Shown here: positions 12,803-23,288 of the stretch, piece by piece
Layout: every line of letters begins with the position of its first letter
How positions within the stretch are numbered: the first letter of the stretch is position 1
DNA from: Piliocolobus tephrosceles
Lineage: Eukaryota; Chordata; Mammalia; Primates; Cercopithecidae
Length of the DNA stretch: 64,000 nt
Direction of reading: 5' to 3'
NCBI RefSeq assembly: GCF_002776525.5
Contig: NC_045435.1
Coordinates: 127,021,079-127,085,078, forward strand
The notes under the pieces: model-generated
Told to the model about the DNA's origin: nothing
Seen by the model: the letters and a program-made list of their open reading frames with translations, nothing else
Database searches by the model: none
Made by a program: the position numbers and the translations under genes

Positions 12803-13471
12803 TCAGTTCTCCTTTTCCAGATGTAGGACCTGGAAGGAGCTCCCAAGATCCTGGGAAAGGGAGTCATGTCGAGACGCGGCCCCTGTTCCCATTGTGGGGC
12901 AATCACACATCCAGTGTCTTTCCTGTTGGCAAATAGGGCAAGGGGTTGCTGGTGAACGAAGGTTAGGACAATTACTGGCCCAATGTCCTGATGCCTTGCA
13001 CTTATAACAAGGCTGCATTGGGGTTCGAGGATCCCGTGGACACCTGTTGGCATAGTGTAATGCCTTGCCGCACCTATAGCAGGCTCCTTTTTTAACCTTG
13101 GAGTCTGCAGGCTGTGTACTCTCTGATCTGGCATTATGACTGGTCTGTAAAGCCACTGCTAGGAGCTGTAACTTCTGTTTGAGGCGAGCCTGTCGCTGTA
13201 CTTCAGCCGTCTCTTCTCTGGAGTTATAGACCTTAAAGGCTAATTTAACCAGGTCTTGTATTGGTGCCTGACGACCATCCTTTACCTTTTGAAGTGTTTT
13301 ACAAATATCAGGAGCTGATTGATAAATGAAGGAGCAGTGTAGGGCGGGGGTTAGGGTACGGAGAGAGAAGGAAAAACGAGGCTCCTTTCCAGCTGAACAG
13401 AAAGGAATAAAGAGTCCTCTTTTTCGGGTTCCTGTGAGCCGGCGTCCTTGGCCAGTATAACCCAAGAACAC
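12803..13471 (-). pseudogene. gag: ERV copy 1 gag remnant: capsid C-terminus and nucleocapsid with three zinc knuckles
   Basis: An open frame of 222 codons. Residues about 51-85 resemble the end of a gammaretroviral capsid (an SAPDI...QDLVK pattern). Residues 131-191 hold three CX2CX4HX4C knuckles: Cys131/134/His139/Cys144, Cys155/158/His163/Cys168 and Cys178/181/His186/Cys191 (genome 12,899-13,081). Gammaretroviruses usually have one or two knuckles, so three is notable. The ATG is internal and not a real Gag start: the true matrix lies upstream in another frame, and most of the capsid between them is deleted. The length is far below a full Gag (about 500 aa). It is a relic with an intact frame only by chance or youth. 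Confidence 0.82.
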
Positions 13472-13743
13472 TGACTACACAAGTCAGGACAAGAGTGTAA
13501 GGCCTAAAAGTCTTCTATGTAATTAATTTCAGAACACTTGCCTAGCTGCTGGCAGAAATTGCTGAGTTCAATCAGAACATTACGGTATAAAGTGCCCTCT
13601 GGTGGCCACTGACACTGACTATCTAGTTAGTATTGGGGCCACATCACTGTGGAAAGGAAAATTAACCGCTCTAAGGTTTCTAAATTGACTAGGAGGCACC
13701 CTAAGGGTGTGCGTTTTGGAAATTTGGACTGGAGGTTTTCCAT
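13470..13743 (-). pseudogene. gag: ERV copy 1 gag matrix remnant
   Basis: The sequence is collinear with the matrix frame of copy 2 (21,317 onward), starting at the ATG on 13,743-13,741. The second codon is GAA (Glu) where copy 2 has GGA (Gly), so the myristoylation glycine is lost. An in-frame TAA lies at 13,629-13,627, codon 39. The frame is out of phase with the capsid/nucleocapsid frame downstream, as in copy 2. It is not functional. Confidence 0.8.
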
Positions 13744-14082
13744 TTGTTTCCTCCTTACTTACACAATGGAGATATCTGCCTGGCTTCAAAGCGTCCTTTC
13801 AAATCATCAGAGACAGACTGGAGGCTCTTGGAGCCAAGATGGAGATCACCTTCAGGCGACGGACGTCTCCGTCCTGAACGGGTCTCCCGAACCACTTGGC
13901 AGCTCAAAAGTAAGCCTCGGACCTGTGCAGGATTTTTAGCCGAGGGAGGTAAAGAGGAGACAAGGGCACTTACACCAGAGAGAAAATAGGAGTAAGGGAA
14001 GCGGCTCTCAGGTCCTGGTCCATCTGTGGCGTGGTAGCAGGAGGAGGTTCCTCAACGCTTAGAGTCCAGAGGAGAAGTCTCC

Positions 14083-14100
14083 TCCCGGGTTTCGGCACCA
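14083..14100 (-). promoter_or_regulatory. ERV copy 1 primer-binding site (tRNA-Phe type)
   Basis: Read on the minus strand, this 18-mer is TGGTGCCGAAACCCGGGA, an exact complement of the tRNA-Phe 3' end including CCA as I know it. It lies one or two bases after the LTR. A Phe primer is the defining trait of HERV-F-type elements. Confidence 0.85.
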
Positions 14101-14101
14101 A

Positions 14102-14552
14102 CGGATTTGTTTTTCTAAGAACCTCCAGAGCGAGCACAAAAGAAGCAGCGAGTAGACAAGGAAAAAAGCAAAACTGCAAATTTATTCTTTGGTCATCTAG
14201 CTCCAGGAAAAAAGGTGTGTAAGGTGAAATCTGTCGGCCTCTGGCAAAAAAGTCCAAGAGAGTTGCCCAGTCCCGACAATAGTAGGGGCTGAGGAAGCCC
14301 ACATGGCACGCCTGCCAGGAGCGGATTTTCTTGGAGTGGAAAGGCAATAGGCGTGGCACGGGCGTGTCGGGGGAGGTGGGAAGGCTCCGCAGGTGTCATC
14401 AGGTAAATCTTGGTCTCTTCGGATTGACATCACCTGGCGCATGTGTGGTTGGTCTGCACCTTCCCAGGCAGCAGCTGCATTTTCGCGAACATGGGATGAG
14501 TTGGTGATGAAGAATCCGGAAATGCGCCATATTGCCTCTGTTATTCCAAACA
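14102..14552 (-). mobile_element. ERV copy 1, 5' LTR
   Basis: About 451 bp starting TGTTTGGA (reverse strand, from 14,552). It holds an AATAAA polyadenylation signal (TTTATT at 14,181-14,186 on the plus strand). It matches the other four LTRs in the window along its length and is followed directly by the primer-binding site. Confidence 0.9.
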
Positions 14553-15685
14553 TTACTCAGTGGTATGTGTAATCATCTCACATAGATAAAGCTTTCTTCA
14601 CATTATGCAGCCTGGAAACAGTCATGGACAGATCCACGAAGGGATCTTCGGGAGCACATTCAAGACTAGGGTGAAAAAGAAAACATCTTTAGATAAAAAC
14701 TGGTAAGAACCTTTCTGTGAATCTGCTTTTTGCTATGTTTATTCATGTCACATAGATGAAGCTTTCTTTACATTACACCGCTTGGAAACTCCCTCCTTGT
14801 TGGATCCGCATAGGGATATTTGGGATCACATTCGGGCCTGTGGTGAAAGAGGAAATACAATCAGATAAAAACTGGAGAGAAGTTTTCTGAGAAACTGCTT
14901 GGTGATGTGTGCATTTCACTCAGGGAATTAAACTTTCTTCTCATCAGGCACAGTTTTCTACACTGTTCCTGTAAAACCAAAAGAGTGATATTCAGAGCAC
15001 ATTGAAGACTATGGCAAAAAGTGAAATGTCCCCCAATAAAAAACAGAAAGAAGCACTCGAAGAAACTGCACTCTGAAATTTCCATTATTTTCACAGGGTT
15101 AAAGCCTACCCTACATTTCCCAGTGTGAAAGTCGGTCTTTGAGGGTTCTGCGAAGGGATTGTAAGTGGCAACCTGAGGCCTGTGTGAGGCATGGAAATGC
15201 CTTCCATCAAAAATCCGAGAGAAAGTTTCTGTGCAACTCATTTGTGATATTGGTATTCATCTCATAGAGTTAAATCATTCCTTGTTTGAGCAGATTGAAA
15301 TCACTGTTTCTGTGGAATCTGAGAAAGGACATTTGGAAACACTCTGAGAATACGCTGAAAAAGAAATAACCTCAGAGAGAAAACAGAAGGAAGCTTTCTG
15401 TGAAACTGCTCTGTGTCACGACTATTCCGCTCACACAGTTAAGCTTCTATTTTCATTGAGCTGTACCATAACACTGTTTTTGTTTAGTCTGCAAAGGGAT
15501 ATTCTGGAGTGCTTTGCGGCTTAAGGTGAGAAAGGAAACATCTTCAGATTGAAACTGGAGAGAAGCTTTCTGAGGTGCTGCTTTGTGACGTGTGCATTCC
15601 ACTCAGGGAAATATACCTTTCTTCTCCTAGAGAATTCTGGAATCTCTTTAGGAAAAAAAGCTACAAACAGACATTTGGTAGTGTA
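14553..15685 (+). repeat. Alpha-satellite HOR copy, M7 end to M13 and start of M1
   Basis: It resumes M7 after the ERV ('TACTCAGTGGTATGTG'), then M8-M13 and about 25 bp of M1 ('CTACAAACAGACATTTGG'). Distinctive variants are CAGCCTGGAAAC (M7), CATTCAAGACTAGGGT and AACTGGTAAG (M8). These are shared with 63,846-64,000. It ends at the first orientation switch. Confidence 0.9.
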
Positions 15686-15692
15686 ATAATTA
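15681..15692. other. Orientation switch 1 (sense to antisense alphoid)
   Basis: Left of this point M1 reads in sense ('AAAGCTACAAACAGACATTTGG'). Right of it, M1 reads in antisense ('AATTAAAGTATTAACTATGCG'). A shared GTAAT/GTGTAAT leaves the exact break ambiguous by a few bases. The middle of M1 is lost. Confidence 0.9.
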
Positions 15693-17848
15693 AAGTATTA
15701 ACTATGCGATATGAATAAACATATCTAACACAAAGCAGTTTCACAGAAATTTTCTTTCCAGTTTTTGTCCGAGGATATTTTCTTTTTCACCATATTCATT
15801 GCTATATGACCGAATATCTCTTGGTAGCTTTTCCTCCAAAAGGGATTAAGGAATCCTCTAAGAGAATAAATGTATATTTCTGTGAGTGGAGTGGACACGT
15901 CACAAAGCAGTTCCTAAGAAAGCTTCTCTCCAGATTCTATCTGAAGATGTGTCCTTTCTCACTGTAAGCCTCAAAACAGTCCTGAATATCACTTCTCAGA
16001 TTAAACAAAAGCATTGTTATGATACAGCTCAATGAAAAGAGAAGCTCAAATGTGTGAGCAGAATTCACGAGACACAGAGCAGTTTCACAGAAAGTTTCCT
16101 TCTCGTTTCTTTCTAAGGTTATTTCTTTTTCAGGATATTCAAAGAAGGATTTCCAAATGTCCTTTCTCACATTCCACAGAAACAGTGATTTCCAACTGCT
16201 CAATCCAAACAATTATTTAACTCTAGGAGATGAATACAAACATCACAAAAGAGTTGCCCAGAATGATTCTATCCGATTTTCGATTTAAGACATTTCCTTG
16301 CCTCACACAGTCCTTCGTTCGCCACTTATTATCCCTTCACAGAACCCTCAAAGACCGACCTTCAAACTGGGAAATTCAGAGAAAGCATAAACCCTGTGAA
16401 AAGAATTGACATGTCAAAGAGCAGTTTCTTCAAGTGCTTCTTTCTCTATTTTATTGGACGACGTTTCACTTTTTGCCATAGACTTCAATGTGCTCTGAAT
16501 ATCACTCTTTTGATTTTACAGGAACAGTGTTCAAACAGTACCATGAGAAGAATGTTATAAATCCATGAGTGGAATGCACACATCACCAAACAGTTTCTCA
16601 GAACGATTCTCTCCAGTTTTAATCTGACTATATTTCCTATTTCACCTTAGGCCCGAATGTCATCCAAAATATCCCTTGGAGGATCCATCCATGAGGGAGT
16701 TTCCCAGCTGCATAATGTAAACAAAGCTTCATCTATGTGAAATGAATAAACATAGCAGAAAGCAGATTCACAGAATGCTTCTTTCCAGTTTTTATCTGAA
16801 GATATTTCCTTTCTCACAATTGTCCAGAATATGCTCCCAAAGGTCCCTTTGTGGATCCATCCATGACAGATTCCAAGCTGCATAATGTAAAGAAAGCTTT
16901 AACTATGTGAGATGATTACACATATCACTGAGTAGTTTCCTAGAAAGCTTCTTTCCAGTTTTTGTCTGAGGCTATTTCCCTTTTCACCATCGGCATCAAC
17001 ATGCTCCCGAATATCAGTAGGTAGCTGTTTGTCCAAAAGGGTTTCCCCGATGCTGTATGAGAAAAGAGGTATAACACTGTGACTGGAATGCACACGTCAC
17101 AAAGGAGTTCCTCGGAAAGCTTCTCTCCAGTTTCTGTCTGAGCATATTTCCTTTTTCACCGTTAGCCTCAAAGTGCTCCTCAATATCCCAGCACACGCTA
17201 AACATACACAGGGCTAGACAACTGCTCAATGAAAAGAGAGGCTTACCTGAGTGAGAGGAATTAAGACGACACAGAGAAGATTCACAGAAAGCTTCCTTCT
17301 GGATTTTAGCTGAGGATATTTCTTTCTCCGTATTCTAAGGATCGTTCCCAAATATCCTTCCTCAGCAGACACAAAAACAGTTATTTCAACCTGCTCAATT
17401 CAAAGAATGATTTAAATCTATGAATCGAATACACACATCACAAAGCAGTTGCTCAGAACATTTCGCTGCAGGTTTCATCAGAAGGCTTTTCCTCCCTCAC
17501 CACAAGCCTCCGTGCGTCACGAAATATCCCTTTACAATTCTAAAAAGACAGAGTTTTGAAACAGGGCAAAATATAGTAAGCATTAACTTCGTGAAGTGAA
17601 TGCACTTATCAGAGAGCAGATTCTTGGAATGCTTCTTCCTCTCTATTATTTCAGTATATTTCACTATTCGCCATAGTCCTCAAGGCGTTCTGAAATATCA
17701 CTTTTTCGGTTTCAAAAGAACAGTGATCCAACACTGCCTTGTTAGAAAAGAGATATAACACCCTGAGTGGAATGCATACATCACAAATTAGCTTCTCAGA
17801 AAACTTCTATCCAGTTCTATCTGCTTTCCAGTGTTTGTCTGAGGATAT

Positions 17849-17865
17849 TTCCTTTTTCACCATAG
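17849..17865 (-). promoter_or_regulatory. pJ-alpha-type box in M1
   Basis: TTCCTTTTTCACCATAG matches the 17-bp pJ-alpha consensus (TTCCTTTTYCACCRTAG) exactly as written on the plus strand. The same box recurs in other M1 copies, e.g. 36,511-36,527 and 44,202-44,218. This site marks A-type alphoid monomers. I saw no canonical CENP-B box. Confidence 0.7.
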
Positions 17866-17880
17866 TCGTCTTTATACTCC

Positions 17881-18287
17881 TTTTTTTTTTTTTTATTATA
17901 CTTTAAGTTCTAGGGTACATGTGCATATCGTGCAGGTTACATATGTATACATGTGCCATGTTGGTGTGCTGCACCCATCAACTCGTCAGCACCCATCAAT
18001 TCATCATTTATATCAGGTATAACTCCCCAATGCAATCCCTCCCCCCTCCCCCCTCCCCATGATAGGCCCCAGTGTGTGATGTTCCCCTTCCCGAGTCCAA
18101 GTGAGCTCATTGTTCAGTTCCCACCTATGAGTGAGAACATGCGGTGTTTGGTTTTCTCTTCTTGTGATAGTTTGCTAAGAATGATGGTTTCCAGCTGCAT
18201 CCATGTCCCTACAAAGGACGCAAACTCATCCTTTTTTATGGCTGCATAGTATTCCATGGTGTATATGTGCCACATTTTCTTAATCTT
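17881..18287 (-). mobile_element. L1: LINE-1, 5'-truncated 3' end (single copy)
   Basis: On the minus strand this is the last part of L1 ORF2, the G-rich 3'UTR tract (a C-rich run at about 18,028-18,058 on the plus strand) and a poly-A tail (poly-T at 17,881-17,894). The 12-bp direct repeats TCTTTATACTCC at 17,869-17,880 and 18,288-18,299 are its target-site duplication in M1. It lacks the 5' inversion of the other three L1s and lies at a different site, so it is an independent insertion. Confidence 0.93.
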
Positions 18288-18316
18288 TCTTTATACTCCT
18301 GAATACCTCTTGATAG

Positions 18317-20493
18317 CTTTTTCTGCAAATGGGATTCTGGAATCCTCTAAGAGAAAAGGTATATTTCTGTGAGTGGAATGCACATGTCACAAAGCAGCTC
18401 CTCATAAAGCTTCCCTCGATTTTCTATCTGAAGACGTTTTCTTTCTCACCATAAGCCTCAAAGACCTCCAGAATATACCTCTGCAGAGTAAACAAAAACA
18501 GTGTTATGATATAGCTCAATGAAAAGAGAAGTTTAAATGTGTGAGCAGAATTCACGTGACACAGGGCACGTTCACAGAAAGCTTCATTCCGGTTTCCCTC
18601 TGTGGTTATTTCTTTTTCAGGGTATTCTAAAGAGCGTTTCCAACTGTCCTTTCTCAGATTTCACAGAAACAGTGATATCAAACTGCTCAATCCGAAGAAT
18701 GATTTAGCATTATGAGTTGAACACAAACATCATAAAAGAGTTGTGCAGAACGCTTCTCCCCGATTTTTGATTTAAGAAAATTCCTTGCTTCACACAGGCC
18801 TCCGGTCACCACATACTATCTTTTCACAGAAACCTCAAATACTTACGTTCAAACTGGGAAATGTAGAGTAAGCTTTAACCCAGTGAAAAGAATGGACATG
18901 TCAGAGAGCAGTTTTTTGGAGTGCTTCTTTCTATTTTTTATTAGACGACATTTCACTTTTTGCCATAGTCTTCAATGTGCTCCAAATATCACTCTTTAGT
19001 TTCATAGGTACAGTGTTCAAACTGTGCCTTATGAGAAGAAAGTTGTAACTCCCTGGGGAAAATGCACACATCCCCAAGCAGTTTCTCACAAAGCTTCTCT
19101 CCAGTTTTTATCGGACACTATTTCCACTTTCACCATAGGCACGAATGTGATCCCAAATATCCCTTCATGGATCCATGCACGAGGGAGTTTCCAATCTGCG
19201 TAATGAAAAGAACACTTCACTTATGTGAGATGAATAAACATAGCAGAAAGTAGATTCACAGAAAGGTTCATTCCAGTTTTTATTGGAAGATATTTCCTTT
19301 TTCACCAGAGTCCAGAATATGCTCGCGAAGGTCCCTTCGTGGATCCGTCCATGACAGTTTCCAAGCTGCATAATATAAAGAAAGCTTTATCTATGTGAGA
19401 TGATTACAGATATCAAAGAGTAGTTTCCTAGAAAGCTTCTTTCCAGGTTTTGTCGGAGGCTATTTCCCTTTTCACCATCAGCATCAACATGCTCGCGAAT
19501 ATCATTTGTTACCTGTTTCTCCAAAAGATTTCTCCGTCGTTGTGTGAGAAAACAGGTATAACACTGTGACTGGAATTCACACATCACAAAGCAGTTCATC
19601 TGAAAGCTTCTCTTCAGTTTCGGTGTGAACATATTTCCTTTGTCACCGTTAGCCTCAAAGTGCTCCCGAATATCCCATCACACACTAAGCATACAAAGGG
19701 CTAGAAAACTGCTCAATGAAAAGAGAGGTTTATCTGAGGGAGAGGAATTAAGACGACATAGAGCAATTTAACAGAAAACTTCCTTCTGCATTTTACCTGA
19801 GCATATTTTTTTCTCCATAGTCTAAGGATCGTTCCCAAATGTCCTTCCTCAGATGCCACAAAAACAGTGATTTCAAGCTGCTCAATCCAAAGAATGGTTT
19901 AACTCTATGAGACGAATACACACATCACAAAGCAGTTGCTCAGAAGGTTTCTCTGCAGGTTTCATCGGAAGACGTTTCCTCGCTCACCACAAGCCTCTTC
20001 TTAGATTTTATTACAGTATATTTCACTATTTTCCGTAGCCCTCAATGCGTTCCGAAATATCACTTTTTGTTTCACAAGAACAGTGTTCAAACACTGCCTT
20101 GTGAGAAAACAGGTAGAACTCCCTGAGTGGAATGCATACATCACAAAGTAGTTTCTCAGAAAGACTCTATCCAATTTTTATCTTACTATATTTCCTCTTT
20201 CACCATAGGCCCGAATGTGATCCCAATTATCCCTACGCGGATCCATCCATGAGGGAGTTTCCAAGCTGTGTAATGTAAAGAAAGCTTCATCTATGTGAGA
20301 TGAATAAACTTAGCAAAAAGCAGATTCACAGAAAGGTTCTTATCAATTTTTATCTGAAGATATTTCCTTTATCACCCTAGTCTTGAATGTGCTCCCTAAG
20401 GTCCCTTCGTGGATCTGTCCATGACAGTATCCAGGCTGAATATTGTAAAGAAAGCTTTTTCTGTGTAAGATGATTACACATAGCAGTGAGTAA
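18317..20493 (-). repeat. Alpha-satellite, antisense, composite HOR copy up to ERV copy 2
   Basis: M13 to M4 are normal to about 19,998. M4 then jumps into M3 ('CACAAGCCTC|TTCTTAGATTTTATT'). M3 and M2 follow to about 20,170, where M2 passes into M9 within one hybrid monomer. M9, M8 and the first part of M7 then lead to the ERV. The composite is therefore longer than 13 monomers. Confidence 0.85.
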
Positions 20494-20957
20494 TGTTTGG
20501 ACGAATGGAGGCAAGATGGCGCATTTCCGGGTTCTTCATCATGAAGTCTTCCCGTGTGCATGAAAATGCAGCAGGTGCCCGGGAACATGCAGACCAACCA
20601 TGCATGTGCCAGGTGATGTCAATCCGAAGAGACCAACATTTACCTGGTGGCACCTGTGGAGCCTTCCACCCCCGAAACGTCCATGCCCCACCTATTGCTC
20701 TTCCAATCCTAGAAAAGCCACTCCCGGCAGTCGCACTGCGTGTGATTCCTCAGCCTCTACTCTTGTCGCGACTGCATTAGGAACTCTGCCTGGGCGACTC
20801 TCTTGGCCTCCTTTGCCGGAAACCGACAGACTTCACCTTACACACCTTTTTTCCTGGAGCTAGATGACCAAAGAATAAATTTGCAGTTTTGCTTTTAGCC
20901 TTGCCTACTCGCTGGTTCTTTTGTGCTCGCTCTTGTGGTTCTTAGAAAAAGAAATCC
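20494..20957 (+). mobile_element. ERV copy 2, 5' LTR
   Basis: Starts TGTTTGGACG and ends AAATCC(A). A CAAGATGGCG word at about 20,512-20,521 resembles a YY1 site. AATAAA at 20,874-20,879 is the polyadenylation signal. The primer-binding site follows after a short spacer. Confidence 0.9.
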
Positions 20958-20959
20958 AT

Positions 20960-20977
20960 TGGTGCCGAAAACCGGGA
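20960..20977 (+). promoter_or_regulatory. ERV copy 2 primer-binding site (tRNA-Phe type, one mismatch)
   Basis: TGGTGCCGAAAACCGGGA differs from the exact copy 1 site by a single base (A for C at position 12). It has the same role and position as in copy 1. Confidence 0.83.
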
Positions 20978-21316
20978 GGAGACCCTCCCTCTGGCCTCTA
21001 AGGGTTGAGGAACCTCCTCCTGCTCCCACGTCGCAAATGGACCAGGACCTGAGACCCGCTTTCCTTACTCTCATGGCCTCTCTGGCATGAGTGCCCTTGT
21101 CTCCTCTTTACCTCCCTTGGCTAAAAATACTGCGCAGATTCGAGACTTCCTTTTGAGCCACCAAGGGGCTCGGGAGACCCGTTCAGGACAGAGATGTCCG
21201 TTGCCTGAAGGTAATTTCCACCTTGGCTCCAACAGCCTCCAGTCTGTCTCTGGTGATTTCAAAGGACGCTTTGAAGCCAGTCAGAGATCTCCATTGTGTA
21301 AGTAAAGAGGAAACAA
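20978..21316 (+). other. ERV copy 2 leader between primer site and gag
   Basis: Non-coding leader of a retroviral provirus. Short open frames occur on both strands but none has a recognisable domain. It ends just before the matrix ATG. Confidence 0.6.
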
Positions 21317-21784
21317 ATGGGAAACCTCCAGTCCAAATTTCCAACGAGCACCCCCTTAGGGTGCCTCCTAGCCAATTTAAAAACCTTGCAGTGGTTAATT
21401 TTCCTTTCCACTGTGGCGTGGCCCCAATGCAAAATAGAATATCAGTCTCAGTGGCCACCAGAGGGGACTTTAGACCGTACTGTTCTGATTGACCTCAGCA
21501 ATTTCTGCCAGCGGCTAGGCAAGTGGTCCGAAATTAATTACATAGAAGGCTTTTGGCCCTTAGGCTCTCGTCCAGACTTGTGTAGCCAGAGTTCTTTCAT
21601 ACAGGTTATAGTGGCCAAGGACGCCTGCTCAAAGGAACCTGAAAAAAAGGAGTCTTTATTCCTTTCTGTTCAGCTGGAAAGGAAGCTAGGGTTTCCTTCT
21701 GTCTCCGTAACTTCACCCCCACCCTTCACTCCTCCTTCATTTTTCAATCAGCTCCTGACATTTGCAAGAAATTTCAAAAGGTAG
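21317..21784 (+). pseudogene. gag: ERV copy 2 gag matrix remnant
   Basis: The frame opens with Met-Gly-Asn, so the N-myristoylation glycine of a gammaretroviral matrix is present, and a matrix-like segment follows (residues 1-95 or so, including a TPLGCLLANL stretch). From about residue 110 the frame is out of phase with the capsid-end sequence, which lies in another frame. The last 40 or so residues, rich in Pro, Ser and Phe, are therefore out-of-frame translation. The frame stops at codon 156. Length is well short of Gag. Confidence 0.8.
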
Positions 21785-22262
21785 AGGATGGTCCTCAGGC
21801 ACCAATACAAGACCTGGTCAAATTAGCCTTTAAGGTCTATAACTCCAGAGCGGAGATGGCTGAAGCACAGTGACAGGCTCGCCTCAAACAGAAGTTACAG
21901 CTCTTAGCAGCGGCTTTACAGCCCAGTCGTAACCCTAGATCAGAGAGTACACAGACTGCAGACTCCAAGGTTACAAAAGGAGCCTGCTATAGGTGCGGCA
22001 AGGCAGGACACTATGCCAACAGGTGTCCATGGGGCCCTCGAGCCCCAACGTAGCCTTGCTGTAAGTGCAAGGTGTCAGGACATTGAGCCAGTGAATGTCC
22101 TAACCCTCGTTCACCAGCACCCCCCTGCCCTATTTGCCAACAGGAAGGACACTGGAAGTCTGATTGCCCCACCCTGGGAACAGGTACCGCATCTCGACGT
22201 GACTCCCTTCCCCAGGATCCTTGGAGCTCCTTGCAGCTCCTACATCTGGAAGACGACAACTG
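21740..22262 (+). pseudogene. gag: ERV copy 2 gag remnant: capsid end and nucleocapsid
   Basis: Collinear with the 222-codon frame of copy 1. Knuckle 1 is intact at 21,985-22,026 (CX2CX4HX4C). An in-frame TAG at 22,051-22,053 precedes knuckle 2, and a TGA falls inside knuckle 2 directly after its His codon. Another stop lies upstream (a TGA in 'GCACAGTGACAGG'). It cannot give a nucleocapsid. Confidence 0.8.
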
Positions 22263-22824
22263 AAGGTGCCGTGGGTAACTCTCCTGGTAGCGGGTAAGGC
22301 AATTAATTTTTTAATCGACTGCAGGGTACCTATTCTGTTTTGCCATCCTTCTCTGGACCTAGCCTAACATCCAATCCCCAACTTAATTGCTGCCTGGTCA
22401 ACAACTACTTTGTGCACTCGTTCCTCATTCCCAGCTAGAAAGATCCCCCAGCGAAAGCAATCATTGGAAATCAGTTCAACTTTCCCCCACTCGCCTCACA
22501 CTTACTAAATTTTCTTAACTATTTCGTACTCCCCAGCCTTGTCAGGACCATCCTTTTGGGTTTTGTCTATATTCCAACAAATGTTTCCATTCCTCATTCC
22601 TATACTAACACTGTGTTTTATTTTATGATTTGCCCCCATTTTGATCTAATTTCTCCATGCCAAGATACAAGAAATCACTCGCGTGACCTTCAACAAAATG
22701 CTTCTTCATCCATACGTCCAAACACCAACCATAGGCCTCGACCTTAACGACGCCCTTTAACACCAGGAATTAGCCAGACAGATCATGGTGCCCCATTATC
22801 ACTATTAGCAACAAAAGGTTGGAC
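22263..22824 (+). other. ERV copy 2, 3' internal remnant
   Basis: It starts with a short protease-start-like stretch, then passes directly into the 3' part, as in copy 1. No reverse transcriptase, integrase or recognisable env domain is present. Many stops. It ends with CAAAAGGTTGGAC before the 3' LTR, where a polypurine tract would lie. Confidence 0.55.
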
Positions 22825-23288
22825 TGTTTGGACGAATGGAGGCAAGATGTTTCATTTCCGGGTTCTTCATCACCGACTCTTCCCATGTGCGTGAAAATGC
22901 AGCTGGCGCCCGGGAAGGTGCAGACCAACTAGGCATGCGCCAGGTGATGCCAATCTGAAGAGACCAAGATTTACCTGGTGGCACCTGCGGAGCCTCCCTC
23001 TCCCGACACGCCTGTGCCCCGCCTATTGCCCTTCCACTCTTAGAAAAGCCGCTCTTGACAGGCGCGCTGCTTGGGCTTTCTCAGGCCCTACACTTGTCGG
23101 GACTGCATTAGGAACTCTGCCTCAGCGACTCTCGTGATCTCCTCTGCCAGAGGCCGACACACTTCACTTCACACATCTTTTTTCCTGGAGCTAGATGACC
23201 AAATAATAAATTTCCAGTTTTGCTTTTAGCCTTGCCTACTCGCTGGTTCTTTTGTGCTCACTCTGGTGGTTCTTAGAAAAACAAATCA
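22825..23288 (+). mobile_element. ERV copy 2, 3' LTR
   Basis: Begins TGTTTGGACGAATGG and ends ACAAATCA. Contains AATAAA at 23,205-23,210. Followed by GGTAG, a one-base variant of the AGTAG target sequence. Confidence 0.9.

Larger units (their letters stand above)
11746..14552 (-). mobile_element. Endogenous retrovirus (class I, tRNA-Phe primer), internally deleted, copy 1
   Basis: A provirus on the minus strand with two LTRs (14,102-14,552 upstream and 11,746-12,209 downstream) and only about 1.9 kb between them. TACT flanks both ends (11,742-11,745 and 14,554-14,557), in line with a 4-5 bp target duplication of the M7 sequence CTACT. From the 5' side it holds a primer-binding site, a leader, a matrix remnant, a capsid-end/nucleocapsid remnant with three zinc knuckles, a short protease-start-like stretch, then 3' sequence. 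Most of capsid, nearly all of pol and most of env are absent. The primer site suggests the HERV-F group or a relative; the family name is not certain. Confidence 0.88.
15690..18316 (-). repeat. Alpha-satellite HOR copy, antisense, with L1 insertion and M2 loss
   Basis: It begins with part of M1 to about 15,826, then runs M13 down to M1. Most of the 5' half of M2 is missing: at about 17,824 M2 ('CTTCTATCCAGTTCTATCTG') jumps into M1 ('CTTTCCAGTGTTTGTCTG'). A single-copy L1 sits in M1 at 17,881-18,287. Confidence 0.88.
20494..23288 (+). mobile_element. Endogenous retrovirus (class I, tRNA-Phe primer), internally deleted, copy 2
   Basis: This is the same provirus as 11,746-14,552 in opposite orientation: same position within M7, same flanks (AGTA at 20,489-20,492; GGTA at 23,289-23,292), same overall internal deletion and nearly equal length (2,795 vs 2,807 bp). 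Parts in order are 5' LTR, primer site, leader, matrix frame, capsid-end/nucleocapsid remnant with stops, protease-start-like remnant, unassigned 3' stretch and 3' LTR. No intact pol or env. It arose by duplication of the host block, not by a new infection. Confidence 0.88.

Noticed and set aside
13649..13989. Frames antisense to the ERV leader, and antisense frames at 12,765-13,007, 21,183-21,458 and 22,011-22,259
   Set aside because: They are shadows of the ERV internal region on the opposite strand, without retroviral motifs.
20500..20525. LTR as an active promoter for a host gene
   Set aside because: Although a YY1-like word and AATAAA are present, there is no downstream host exon in the window and the LTRs are diverged; no sequence evidence for activity.
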